A stretch of 21,319 nucleotides of DNA from Candidatus Fredericiella danica (GTDB lineage Bacteria > Chloroflexota > Anaerolineae > Caldilineales > Caldilineaceae). The DNA lies in contig JADJPH010000100.1 of the NCBI GenBank assembly GCA_016713335.1, forward strand, positions 1 to 21,319, in the 5' to 3' direction. Both the position numbers and the translations under genes were made by a program. The notes beneath the pieces are model-generated. The model did not search any database, was not told the DNA's origin, and was given only the letters and a program-made list of their open reading frames with translations. Within the stretch, counting starts at the first letter, position 1. Each line of letters starts with the position of its first letter. Below are positions 1-8,682 of the stretch, in pieces.

Positions 1-169
1 CCCCGGCGCGAACCGCTCACCATGGGCGGCCTCTTCCCCGTCTCCACCATGCGCTCCCACTGGCCCCACCTTCACCTATCAACTGGTCGATCCGGTTAGG
101 TGCCGGAGCCGGCGGCCGCCGGCATGTTTCACTTGGAAGCGCGCTCACTGGGCACTGCGCAACAGCCAT

Positions 170-494
170 CGCAGATGTCGTCGCACACCTGAGCGGACTG
201 CTCCGCCTGTTGGCCGAGTTGACACGGACCTACGGGCCGTACAATATTCCATCACGATCTTGCACTACGTGTCGAGCGTGCACAAGGATGTGGATGCTGC
301 GACCATCCGGCAGGCATACGCGATGCGTCGGTTGGCCCAGGGGAAACCCATGGCCACCGGCTGGACGAACGTTACGAAGCAGGTAAAGAAATCGGCAAGA
401 AATCGGCGAAGAAATCGGCGAGCAAAAGGACGAACCGAGGAAGCGCGCCGGATTGCGCCGTGAATTTGCCAGCATCGTTTTGCGGTCCACTTGA
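170..494 (+). CDS. Rpn/PD-(D/E)XK-like protein, 3' fragment (frameshifted)
   Basis: No single frame is open across this stretch, but joined frames give a coherent C-terminal tail. A leucine-rich helix (LSGLLRLLAEL) and YGPYN are followed by ILHYVSSVHKDVDAATIRQA, then a charged tail built from a 12-base repeat (gaaatcggc plus a/g-a, about 386-424) that encodes E-I-G-K/E units. One repeat copy has lost a base, which explains the frame break there. Tails of this kind, with glycine and charged residues repeated, close many Rpn (recombination-promoting nuclease, putative transposase) proteins, which carry a PD-(D/E)XK nuclease fold at their N-terminus. That N-terminal domain would lie before the window or in the unreadable first 170 bases. 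The stop used is TGA at 492-494 in the repaired frame. Family assignment is an inference from the tail only and is weak. Confidence 0.35.
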
Positions 495-631
495 CGTAAC
501 CCTCACGGCAGAGTCAACAGTCTGGAACTCGAACAACCTCGAAGCGCTGACCACTGCGCTTGACGACAAAAAAACTTGCCGACATTATGCCATTGCTCAA
601 CCGCTAGCGCGCCACGCACGCCTCTGGCAGA

Positions 632-675
632 AGCACCCTCCGTCAGAGCACCATCCGTCAAGCACCATCCCGTCA
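632..675. repeat. 14-15 bp tandem triplicate
   Basis: Three near-identical copies of agcaccMtccgtca lie head to tail at 632-645, 647-660 and 661-675. The second and third differ by one inserted c. They lie in noncoding DNA and look like a small slippage-type expansion. Confidence 0.75.
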
Positions 676-705
676 GGGTGGTGAGCGCGGCCAAAAAGCA
701 AACCG

Positions 706-1132
706 GTGCGTCGCACGGGTGCCAATGCTGGTGGCCAGCGCACAACCCACCGTGCGTCGCACCATGGCGCCGCACAAAGGAACGTCCCCGGCAAGCGCCA
801 CACCGTTCGTGACCGTCGGGATGCCTGGCGCATGCCGGGGACGGCTTCGGCTTCGGCTTCGGCAAGGCGAACCACTTACTCACGTGCGTGGCTCTGATTG
901 GCCGCCCGTCCGCAGAGCAGCAGGGCGCTCCAGCAAGCGTGCGTGCACGTGCGGGGGCCAAACGCACAGCCCGTGCGTCGCACCTGGCGCCGCACAAGGA
1001 ACGTCCCGGCAAGCGCCACTCTGTTCAGGACCGATTGTATGTACTTGGCGCATGCCGGGGACAGCTTTGGCTTCAGCAAGGCTAACCACTTACTCACGTG
1101 CGTGGCTCTGATTTCACGTGCGTGGCTCTGAT
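706..1132. repeat. Imperfect direct duplication, about 220 bp apart
   Basis: Two copies of an element of about 140-150 bases start at 751 and 971. Both begin with the palindromic core GTGCGTCGCAC, then share a GGCGCCGCACAA-type block, GGAACGTCCC(C)GGCAAGCGCCAC, GGCGCATGCCGGGGACRGC, and the closing block CCACTTACTCACGTGCGTGG. The first copy has a CTTCGG hexamer repeated three times (about 845-865) where the second has a degenerate version. The end block of the second copy is itself duplicated at 20-base spacing (1094-1112 and 1114-1132). A further core sits at 706-716. No open frame is conserved between copies, so this is noncoding repeat DNA. Confidence 0.8.
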
Positions 1133-1224
1133 GGGCTCCTCCGCGCCCCTCCGCCTCTCCGCGTTGATCTTTCCCTCCCGCGCCGACTACCACTCAAAGT
1201 ATTCCCGGGACGGCCGCGAGCGCA

Positions 1225-2602
1225 CTACCGACGGAAGCGCGGCGGCAGGATCCCACTTCCACCACCCTCTGTCGTCCAATCCCCCGCAACGAAGACCGCC
1301 TTCCACTGCCTCGGTTTGATTGGCTTGCCGGCCAATACCGCATCGCGCCACCCATCCAGGGTGGGATCACCCATCTCACCTAACGTGCGCCCCCCCGGTC
1401 GTGCACCTGGGATACTCGGCTCCACCGTGGCACGATTGCTATTGGCGGGCAGCACCAATTCCGGAATTGGGGCAGTCAGGGCGCGCGCAGTCTTCTCAAA
1501 TTGGCCCCACAGCGCATTGGCGGCGCTAGAGTGCCCGGCATCAAGTCCGCGACTCCAGGCGGGCAGTTGCGCATCATCGGCGATCGGGGCGAGGCTGTCG
1601 TTCAGGAGCGCCGCAACCCGCTCGGCGATGACCGCGCGGGCTTCTGCAAGTTGCACCTCGCCCGCGCATGCTTTGGTCGAAACATCGCTGGCGCGTTAAT
1701 GGAGGCCAGATAACTATTCCATCGCTTATCCAGCACATCCGCAGTGCGCTCCAGTTGGGTGCGCAACGGATCAGACCGCCGCCGCGCCATTTCATGCAGC
1801 ACCGCACTCATCAACGCCGGACGCAGGATCGGCGCCGGGTGGTCGCCGTCATCCACAGTCAAGCGTGCCGGCAGATTCGCCATCACCATCGCCTGCATGG
1901 CGAGGACTGCGGCCGGACCGGCGATCAACACGCCATAGACGTCGGCAAATACTTCTTCCTCCCAGGCATTCAACCACTCCGGCCACTTCGGAGCGGCGCT
2001 CAGGGCCTCGGCGGGCGCCGCCTTGGGTTCACTCGCGTCATTGACTGGAAACTGCCGATAGACGTGGTGCCCAACTTCATGCGCCAAAGCAAGTAGCCGC
2101 GGCAGCTCCACCAACGCAGTCAGGTCAAAGCCGACCAGTGCCAGCGGGGCATACGGGATCAGCCGGATCGTGGTCGCCTTCTGGAAATAGGTCAGCACCG
2201 CCGTCTGCTCGACCAACCGGTGACGCACCGCCGGCGCCAATGCATCGGCGGCCAGCCGATCGGCCATTGCCAGGGTCTTCTGCATGGCGGGCGTTCCTAC
2301 TTCCTTCTCACGCTGCCCGAGCACGCTCACGAAGACGTCGATATCGTACGCCACTTGATGGATCGTTGCTTCCAGCAGAAACGCGGGTGGAAACTGCGGG
2401 TCCGGCGCCAGGGGTCCTTTTCTCGGCAAAGCCGCGCCCGATAAACTGGAACTGTTTGCGCAAAGACCGAAAGCAGGCGCAGCCCGGCCAGGGCAGTGCG
2501 GCGCCGTGCATCACCGCCGCGTGCGCCAAGTTCTTCAGCCACGGCAATCAGCCCCTCGGTGCGGTCCACCCACATGTCAGGAGTCAGATACTGGATTGGC
2601 AT
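1225..2602 (-). CDS. HExxH zinc metalloprotease-like protein (two frameshifts)
   Basis: Joined frames give about 460 residues. The start chosen is the ATG at 2602 (MPIQYLTPDMW), preceded by AAAGGAAAC about 9 bases upstream. Near residue 175 is LALAHEVGHHV, a classic HExxH zinc site. About 40 residues later comes EEEVFADVYGVLIAGPA, an E-x-x-x-A-D element that fits the third zinc ligand of gluzincin-type peptidases. No signal peptide or membrane segment is evident, so a cytoplasmic enzyme is likely. The C-terminal part (SLAPIADDAQLPAW, then ALWGQFEKTARAL) is not recognised. Frame breaks lie near 2415-2430 and near 1640-1655. The gene follows the DegT aminotransferase with a 55-base gap and could be the last gene of that operon. 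The peptidase activity is inferred from the motif; the exact family and substrate are unknown. Confidence 0.6.
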
Positions 2603-2657
2603 CGATGTTTCCTTTGCTGACAGAAATCTGGATTCATGCATCTGTATGATAGCTCAT

Positions 2658-3899
2658 TTAGCCCAAATTTGTGCACGCCTCGCGGATCACATCACAAACA
2701 TACTCGATTTCGTCGAGTTGCAGCGATGACGCTGACGGCAAATAAAATCCCCGGCGACAGAGATCTTCGGCAACGGGGTACCGTTCCCCGCGGAACTGGT
2801 CAAAGTACACAGGCTGGCAATGCATCGGGATGAAAAAGGTGCGCGTTTCGATACCATTGTCGGCCAACACCTGCCGCAACGCATCACGGTTCATCCCATA
2901 CCCCTGTTCATCGACCAGAATGCCGTACATCCAGTAGACATTCTTCGCCCATGACGCCTCGCGTGGGGTGGTGATGCCTGGAATCCCGGCTAGCCGCCGG
3001 TTGTACTCCAGTGCATTGCGCCGGCGCGCCGCCACAAAACCGTCGAGTTGCTCCACCTGCGCCAGGCCAACCGCAGCCTGCAGGTTGGTCATACGATAGT
3101 TGAAACCGATGTACTTGTGCCAGAAATGGCGCTCGTGGCTGAACGCATGGTCGCGCAGGTTCCAGGCAAGGCGGGCAATCTCCCGATTGTTGGTCGTAAC
3201 CATGCCGCCTTCGCCCGTCGTGATGATTTTGTTCGCGTAGAAACTGAAGCCGGCGGCATCGCCGAGACCACCTGTGCGACGCCCCCGATATTCCGCCCCA
3301 TGTGATTCGGCGGCATCCTCAATGACCAGGATGCCATGCTTGTCCGCCAGCGCACGCAGCGGATCCATGTCCACGGGATGCCCGTAGATATGGACAGGCA
3401 CGATCACCCTGGTGCGCGGGGTGATTTTTTGCGGCAATCTGGTCGATATCCATCTGCCAATATTCTGGCTCCATGTCCACCAGGACTGGCCGCGCGCCGC
3501 AGTAGGTGACCGCATTGGCGGTGGCGATCATGGTGAACGTCGGAATAATGACTTCATCCTCCGGCTCCAGCCCAAGCGTCGCCAGGGCCAGATGCATCGC
3601 TACAGTGCCGTTCGCACACGCAATCCCGTACTGGGCGCCACAGAATTCCGCAAACTGCGCCTCAAAATCGCGGATAAATTTCCCCGCCGACGAAATCAAT
3701 TGGTCTCAATCGCCTGCTGAACGTATTTGAGTTCGTTACCGCCCAGCGTCGGCTCGCATACCGGTATGATGGACCGCCGCGTTGGGCGCCCAAACTCAGG
3801 AATCGCTTTGTACCGGACTTTGACCTCTGGGTCGGCAGCAGGAATAATGGCCGCCAGGTCGCCCATTTCTTCCAGTGTGAGTTCGCGTGGCTCAATCAT
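2658..3899 (-). CDS. DegT/DnrJ/EryC1 sugar aminotransferase, perosamine synthase-like
   Basis: PLP-dependent enzymes of this family transfer an amino group to a keto nucleotide sugar for surface glycans or glycosylated metabolites. Three frames joined give the family in order: IIPVCEPTLGGNE and ISSAGKFIRDFE (N-terminal core), CANGTVAMHLAL (PLP phosphate contact), DEVIIPTFTMIATANAV, VIVPVHIYGHP, VIEDAAESHGAEY (Asp to the PLP ring nitrogen), and FSFYANKIITTGEGGM, whose Lys codon at 3228-3230 is the internal aldimine (about residue 224). The end is ICREACTNLG-like. The opening IPVxEPxLxGNE and WISSxGK pattern resembles GDP-perosamine synthases, but substrate cannot be fixed. One frame break sits in a run of six A (about 3425), a likely homopolymer error; another is near 3695. 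About 42 extra residues precede the usual family start. It lies between the GT2 gene and the metalloprotease on the same strand. Confidence 0.85.
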
Positions 3900-3939
3900 A
3901 ACTACAATGGTTTCCTTTAACCGTTACGCTTCGCTCTAA

Positions 3940-4044
3940 AATCCTAACAAAAACGGCGCTTTTACCACCCAATCTTTCCTTCGCATCTTTGCGTTCTGTC
4001 TTCCTTTGCGTCTTGGCGTCTTGGCGGGAGGGTTTCCCCTGTTC
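3940..4044. repeat. Dispersed 'gcaaagacgcaaag' type intergenic repeat
   Basis: The spacer between the GT2 stop and the aminotransferase start carries a decayed run of tttgcgt/cttggcgt units (about 3975-4031), ending in cttggcgggaggg. Read on the other strand it is ccctcccgccaagacgccaa and so on. The same wording (ccctcccgccaagccgcaaa) opens the arm of the fold-back element at 14023-14050, so the two belong to one dispersed family. Confidence 0.6.
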
Positions 4045-4796
4045 CTATCTCCCCATCCTCACCGCCAGCACCGCACGCACATAGTTGCGCCCCTGTTCAG
4101 GTAGTCCCAAAGATCAATCCCGGTCTTGCTTTCCCCTGCCGTGCGCGGCACGCAGCGATAAGGCGTCTCCCAGACAATATAACCCTGGCGGTGTGCGCGC
4201 CCCAGCAGGTCGATGCAATACTCCCCATAGTCGCCACGCAGTCGGAGACGCTGCAATACTTCAGCACGTGCGGCGATGAAACCGCTGGTGTAATCTCTCA
4301 CCCCCCAGCCAAGGAGCGCCATGGCAAAGCCGTTGATCACCAGGCTGAGCGTGCGCGCCATCGCACCATGCGCCACGTCGGCGCCGCCGCGCACCCACCG
4401 CGAACCCACACTCACATCTGCGCCGCCCATGATCCCCTGCACCAACCGCGGGACATCAGCCGGCGGCATCGACAAGTCACAATCCATCCAGGTCACGATA
4501 TCAGCGCCAAATGTATAGATCGCCAGATCGACGCCATGCTGAATCGCCGACGTCAAACCGCGCGCTTCGGTGCGGCGAGCGTGGACGACGCACAGTTCAC
4601 CGCCATTGTTGCGCTTTTGTGCCATCTCGTCAACGCCTGCCCCGGTGCCGTCAGGGGAGTTATCATCTACCACGATCACGAGGTGGCGGGTGATCGCATG
4701 GTCCAGCACGCCCTCAATCAGCGGGCCGATATTATCGCGCTCGTTGTAGGTTGGGAGCACCGTACAGACCAGCAGGTTCCGACTATCTCTGTTCAT
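4045..4796 (-). CDS. Family 2 glycosyltransferase, dolichyl-phosphate mannosyltransferase-like
   Basis: Predicted to move a sugar from a nucleotide donor to a lipid phosphate at the cytoplasmic membrane face. Signature features are LLVCTVLPTYNERDNI at residues 8-23, VVDDNSPDGTG at 42-52 (first Asp pair of the GT-A fold), TWMDCDLSMPP at 103-112 (DxD metal site, DCD at 105-107), GSRWVRGG at 131-138 and DYTSGFIAARAEVL. These match the DPM1-like branch of GT2. At about 245-250 residues with no clear C-terminal membrane helices, it resembles the single-domain soluble or peripheral form. The uncorrected frame stops at 4059. A single-base repair near 4095 gives an RNYVRAVLAVRMGR end and stop at 4045, which suits the family better. 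No strong ribosome binding site precedes ATG 4796. It lies 48 bases after the methyltransferase stop. A polyprenyl-phosphate sugar product would supply the neighbouring GT39-like enzyme. Confidence 0.85.
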
Positions 4797-4844
4797 AGTT
4801 CATTTTGGTGTTGCCACCTGATCCACAGTGGTGGCACTAGCGTA

Positions 4845-5567
4845 TCACCGGCGTCTGGCAACGACATAAAGGCTCAGCCCGGCAGGCAAATTGCGCCGCT
4901 GCAGCCAGCGCGCTTCCAGCCCCAATGCAACCCGCAGCGCCGGGTTTGTCAGCGTTGCCCCGTATAGCCCTGGCGCCAGGTCCATGACACCCCACCGCTG
5001 CAGAAGACGCACCAGCATCACCGGCAGTCCAAGCAATCCATTGGCATAGGTGGTGCGCTCGATTTCGAAACCATGTTGGCCCAGCAACGCTACAATTTCA
5101 TGGCGCCCGTAGCGCCGTGCGGTGTTGAACGCGACGTCGTGCGGACCTTCAAGCCACGGGTAGGCGCTGACCCGGATAAACAACCGCGCGCCGTGAGCCA
5201 ACACGCGGTGCAGTTCCGTCAAAGCAAGAACAGGTTCCACTCCAATCTGATCGAGTACATCCAGTGCAATGGCAGCCATGAACCGCTCGGCAGCGACTGG
5301 CAGCCGCTGCACATCTGCTTGCGCCAACCACAGACCGGCATCCAACCGCTGCGCGATATCGACCGCTTCCCGCTGCACATCAACGGCAAACACCTGGATG
5401 CCTGCCGCGTCACGTTGCAGTTCGGCGGCAAAGGCGCCCGCCCCACAGCCCACTTCAAGCACGCAGCCACTGAGCGCTCCGGAGCGTACGAGTAGCGAAC
5501 CCGTGATCGCCCGCATCCCCACGTTCCAGCCACCGTTGAGGTCCGAACGATACAGCACCGGGAGCAA
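4845..5567 (-). CDS. Class I SAM-dependent methyltransferase
   Basis: The frame shows SAM motif I (CVLEVGCGAGAFAAEL), an acidic second strand (QVFAVDVQREAVDIA), AQADVQRLPV, and motif IV/post-motif ALDVLDQIGVEPVLALTELHRVLAHGARLFIRV, as in class I methyltransferases acting on small or glycan substrates. The N-terminal stretch GGWNVGMRAI corresponds to the HWWFxGRR element often seen at the start of glycan-cluster methyltransferases. The open frame runs upstream to 6119, but that part lies inside the strongly supported glycosyltransferase gene and is a shadow. The TTG at 5567, just after the upstream stop (5578-5580), was chosen; GTG at 5558 is an alternative. A start lost to an indel inside the upstream gene cannot be excluded. 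Tight spacing to the upstream gene indicates co-transcription. The C-terminal part (PVMLVRLLQRW, LPAGLSLYVVARR) is typical and the gene is otherwise unbroken. Confidence 0.8.
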   Translation of the reverse strand: MLPVLYRSDLNGGWNVGMRAITGSLLVRSGALSGCVLEVGCGAGAFAAELQRDAAGIQVFAVDVQREAVDIAQRLDAGLWLAQADVQRLPVAAERFMAAIALDVLDQIGVEPVLALTELHRVLAHGARLFIRVSAYPWLEGPHDVAFNTARRYGRHEIVALLGQHGFEIERTTYANGLLGLPVMLVRLLQRWGVMDLAPGLYGATLTNPALRVALGLEARWLQRRNLPAGLSLYVVARRR

Positions 5568-5577
5568 CCCGCCAGCA

Positions 5578-7591
5578 CTACTCAAGCGCGATCTCCCCAA
5601 GTTGGATCGCCGCCTCGCCCATAGGTAGATGCGCACCATCCGGCCGGTACAGCCCGACTTCGATTTGGTACACGTCCGGCGGCAAATCAGGTGGCAGCAC
5701 CATCTCATACTCGTCAAGCACCCGCCACCCTGGACGCCACCGCGTGGTGACAAGACTGCCCCCGCCGGGTTGGCTATCATTGCCGGCAACCTGTACCAGA
5801 TCGCCATTTTCATCCCGGCGCATAAGATGTGTAAAGACCGTCCAGTCTGCCGAAGGCGCCGCATCCACACGCCAATGCAATTGCAGATAGAGCACCTTGC
5901 CGGCCTCGGTGGTGGCCGTCTGGATGTCGTAGCCGGCAAGACCAATGCCGTCGCCCAACTGCGCTGTGACTTCGTGCTGCGGCGGACGCCTCGCGGCCTC
6001 ACCGGGCGGACGGGTGTAGAAATTTGCGTACGGCCGCCCGGCGCCATCCAAAATCGTCTCGGAGATCGTGGCGTGCGGGAGGACCTCTGGTAGGAGCAGG
6101 CGCGTGCGAAAATCCTCATCCTCGATCACGATGTAGGTTTCAGGAGCAGCCGTCGCACCATCGTGCACCGGGAACACCTTGCGACCATCAAAGCTGACCG
6201 GCGCCGCATGGGTATGCGCTTGCGCCGTCCAGGCAAATGCGAGCGTCGGATGGTCGGCATTACGCGGGGTCACATAGATCACTTCGCTTTCGGCGCGCGC
6301 GCCGGCCTCACGGCCAATTTGCCATAAACCGGCGTCAAATGCGTGAAACAGGTCGGGCAGCGCTGCCCAGCGGTAGAAATAATCATAAGCGGAATTGAGC
6401 GCACCGGCCGCGATCAGGAGCACACCCACCCAAACACCCCAATTGGAAGCCCGGATTCTTGCACCCGTTCCCGCCGCTGTCCGCACAAGCGCATCCAGCC
6501 CAACGGCCGCCAGGAGCGCAACTGGCGCGGCGGCGCCCAGGATGCGATGGAAGTGCGGCGCATACTCTGTGAACACCCCCGGCAGTAGCAGCCCAACGAG
6601 CCCAATCCACAGGATGCCATAGGCAGGATTGGCGATGCGCAGCAGCGCAATGATTGCACCGGCAAGGAAAGGTGCGAATTGCCACCAGTTCAGGGCAGCT
6701 TCCCCCGGCAGGTTGCGACGCGGATCAAGGTCGCCCGTCCCCGGCACGGGGAGAAACATGCGCGCACTGGCCAGCGCATTTTGCATTGGATCGCCGGTCA
6801 CTGCACTACCGGTCACGGCAATCTGCGACGGGCGCAAGAGCGCCAGACTGGGATTCTGCGCAAAAAAGATGAGGAGCGGCGTGACAAGCAGCAGCGCCAG
6901 ACCAGCGGCGATCACGGACCCTGTGAGTTGGCGACGCTGGACCGCGACTGTCATCTCACCTGGATGGCGGCGTTGGCGCCACCACAACACCAGCGCAACC
7001 AGGACCATCAAGGGTGGGATGATCCATGCACCCTGATAGGTGTACAGCGCTGCTGCCAACAGCAGCCCGCAGCCAACGTAGGCCCACCAGGCGCCGGTGC
7101 GCCAGCCGCGCAGATAAAGCCAGGTGGCGGCGGCCCACAACAGCGGCACAATCACCGGTTCGATGCCCATGCGGCTGAAGTGAACATGCCAACGCATGGT
7201 GGCCAGCATGGCTGCAGCAAAGAAGGGTAGCGCGAGGGTCAGCCGCTTTGGATCGAGCCGGCGAAGTTCATCGCCCAGGGCAAAGACACCGGCGACACCG
7301 AGCACGCCAAAGACCGCGGCCGTGGTGCGCATGGCAAGCGGCCCCGCTTCACCACCAAAGAAACGAAAAAGGCCAAAGGTGATGGCGTTGGCATAGGCAT
7401 TGAGCGGGGGAACACCAAAGTTGCCCGTCAGGAAAAACCGGACGGTAGGCACTGTCGGTCAGGATCCGCCATGCCTCAAGACCTTCAAATGATTCGTCTA
7501 AATGGAAGCCCGGTGGTAGCGCCGGCAGTTGCCAGAAACGAAAGACGATGGCAATTAGAAGAATGCCCACCAACACAAAGACGCGCACCAT
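5578..7591 (-). CDS. GT39/ArnT-like polytopic membrane glycosyltransferase (one frameshift)
   Basis: Large integral membrane protein of about 670 residues. The N-terminus (MVRVFVLVGILLIAIVF) is a membrane helix, followed by FHLDESFEGLEAWRIL, whose DE pair sits where GT-C enzymes of the PMT/ArnT family carry their catalytic or metal-binding acid. Many hydrophobic segments follow (VFGVLGVAGVFAL; WWAYVGCGLLLAAALYTY; VIAAGLALLLVTPLLIFFA; FLAGAIIALLRI; ILWIGLVGLLLPGVF; VGVLLIAAGALNSAY). After them comes a soluble C-terminal region of about 240 residues ending in a beta-rich domain (LHWRVDAAPSADWTVF, LPPDVYQIEVGLY). Such enzymes use polyprenyl-phosphate sugars to glycosylate proteins or lipids outside the membrane. 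A frame break lies near 7440-7455. ATG 7591 was chosen; GTG 7609 is an in-frame alternative. Stop TAG at 5578 abuts the methyltransferase. The adjacent GT2 likely makes its donor (inference). Confidence 0.85.
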
Positions 7592-7623
7592 AGGCGGTGA
7601 GTGTAGCACAGTGCGCGCGCAAT

Positions 7624-8187
7624 CTACGATTTGAAGGTCAGGTCAGGTTCAAAAAGACGGATGGCTCTTCGAGCCATCCGTTTCTTTGAACCTGATCGGC
7701 GCTGCGCCGACGCACTTTCCCTACTGCTGCAGCCACGCGGACGGAGTCGAGGAATGTCCGGCCCCATATGGGCGCGCGCCCGGACCGGCGTGGATGCAAC
7801 TTCGCTGGGCGCCGGCAGATGCGGCGCAACCGTCACATGCCCATCCGATACCTGGCTGCTGTGCCGCATACTCACGGGCAACGCCACGACCAGCGTCAAA
7901 TCAATCACACTGTTTTGACTACCAAAGCTATTGTTCGCATTGCCGTCCGCATGGAAGTCCGTCTGCCAGCGACCGTCGATGATGTACCGGAACTCATAGT
8001 ACTTGCCCATCGGCATATCGATCGAAGCACGCCACACCCCGTCGCGGTCCTGACGCATTGGCGTCTCACTCTCGTTCCACGCGTTGAAACTGCCTGAGAC
8101 AAAAATATGATCCGCCCACACACATGACGGGAGTTCAAAGACCACGCGAATGCAGCCTGGCTGATTAGAAGGAACTTTGTAGATCAT
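7624..8187 (-). CDS. Small CBM48/AMPK-beta-like glycogen-binding domain protein
   Basis: The start ATG 8187 (MIYKVPSNQPG) has an AGGAG about 9 bases upstream. Residues 10-85 form a CBM48/E-set fold: VVFELPSCVWADHIFVSGSF, NAWN, GVWRASIDMPMGKYYEFRYIIDG and WQTDFHADGN, the glycogen-binding pattern seen in AMPK-beta and in the N-terminal domains of branching and debranching enzymes. No catalytic domain follows, so it is a stand-alone carbohydrate-binding or regulatory domain. The second half (residues about 95-187) is low-complexity, Pro-, Ser- and Arg-rich. Its last 20 or so residues are encoded inside a 53-base inverted repeat, so the true stop may have been earlier and lost to an indel. The gene ends only 32 bases before the glycosyltransferase ATG, but the palindrome lies between, so co-transcription is uncertain. 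The role in glycan metabolism is inferred. Confidence 0.75.
   Translation of the reverse strand: MIYKVPSNQPGCIRVVFELPSCVWADHIFVSGSFNAWNESETPMRQDRDGVWRASIDMPMGKYYEFRYIIDGRWQTDFHADGNANNSFGSQNSVIDLTLVVALPVSMRHSSQVSDGHVTVAPHLPAPSEVASTPVRARAHMGPDIPRLRPRGCSSRESASAQRRSGSKKRMARRAIRLFEPDLTFKS
7643..7695. terminator. Long inverted repeat (23/25 arms, 3-nt loop)
   Basis: Arms 7643-7667 and 7671-7695 are 25 bases each with two mismatches, around a ttc loop. The stem has a GGATGGCTC core and A/T-rich feet, as expected of a bidirectional intrinsic terminator. It overlaps the predicted C-terminus of the CBM48 gene. Because it is self-complementary, both strands read as nearly the same peptide (RMARRAIRLFEPD and RMALRAIRFFEPD). 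It may equally be a palindromic repeat element. Confidence 0.65.
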
Positions 8188-8682
8188 GGTCTTTCTCCTG
8201 TAAGAATCGTCTGCCGCCGACGAACAGCCAACCGCAGGGTGAATCAGGTTGGACAAAAGCTTGCGAAAGCCTATTCAAAATCCGCTTAAACTACAGTTTC
8301 GTAAGCCTTCTGATGATACCAGAATAAAACTTCAACACAATGGACAATCGGCAGGCGTTACTTCTCGGGGCATCAGCCAAAAATTAGATTCAAGCCGAGG
8401 CGAATCAAGCCAAACCAGGAAGCCAACTAGACAATTTGCACAATTAAGCCCACTCTCACGATCGGAAACTGTTTCGCCTTACCTTTCTATCATAACACAC
8501 TTCGCAACAAATGAAAATGAGTACAACGTTAATATTAGAGACAAAGTAGGGGTCTGGCTCAACAAATGAACCAGACCCCTGAAGAATACCTTACTTTCAT
8601 GAAATATACACTACGATTTACCTACGATCCGCAAATAACTCGCAGTGAAATTACAACGGCTTAAGCCACGCACACCCCACGA
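8188..8682. other. AT-richer spacer upstream of CBM48 gene
   Basis: This interval is clearly richer in A and T than the rest of the window. A plus-strand open frame (8249-8569) exists but has no ribosome binding site and no recognisable family, so it is not called. On the minus strand it must hold the leuS 3' end signals and the promoter of the CBM48 gene. A hairpin is listed separately. No promoter with both boxes well matched could be assigned. Confidence 0.5.
8548..8580. terminator. Hairpin downstream of leuS
   Basis: Arms AGGGGTCTGGCTC (8548-8560) and GAACCAGACCCCT (8568-8580) pair with one mismatch around a 7-base loop. It lies about 100 bases after the repaired leuS stop. There is no strong T-run on either side, so it could be a repeat palindrome rather than an intrinsic terminator. 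Confidence 0.5.

Larger units (their letters stand above)
495..1224. other. Repeat-bearing spacer, no gene
   Basis: No frame in this interval gives a protein that looks like a known family. The many overlapping open frames on both strands are rich in Arg, Ala, Pro and Cys, as expected from GC-rich noncoding DNA. The interval holds a short 14-15 base triplicate, two copies of a roughly 150-base element and three palindromic GTGCGTCGCAC cores, listed separately. The right end (1138-1224) lies beyond the stop codon of the minus-strand metalloprotease and may hold its terminator, but no clear hairpin with a T-tract was seen. Confidence 0.6.

Noticed and set aside
719..1111. Open frame across both copies of the duplicated element
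   Set aside because: The frame is not conserved between the two copies and the product is Arg/Ala/Pro-rich without structure.
4191..4967. 258-residue plus-strand open frame
   Set aside because: It is antisense to the GT2 gene and its spacer; the GT2 motifs are clear on the minus strand.
5568..6119. Upstream part of the open frame that contains the methyltransferase
   Set aside because: It overlaps the conserved C-terminal region of the GT39-like gene in another frame and has no methyltransferase features.
8249..8569. Plus-strand open frame of 106 residues in the AT-richer spacer
   Set aside because: It has no ribosome binding site and no recognisable domain, and it runs through the hairpin at 8548-8580. 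A short real gene is not excluded.
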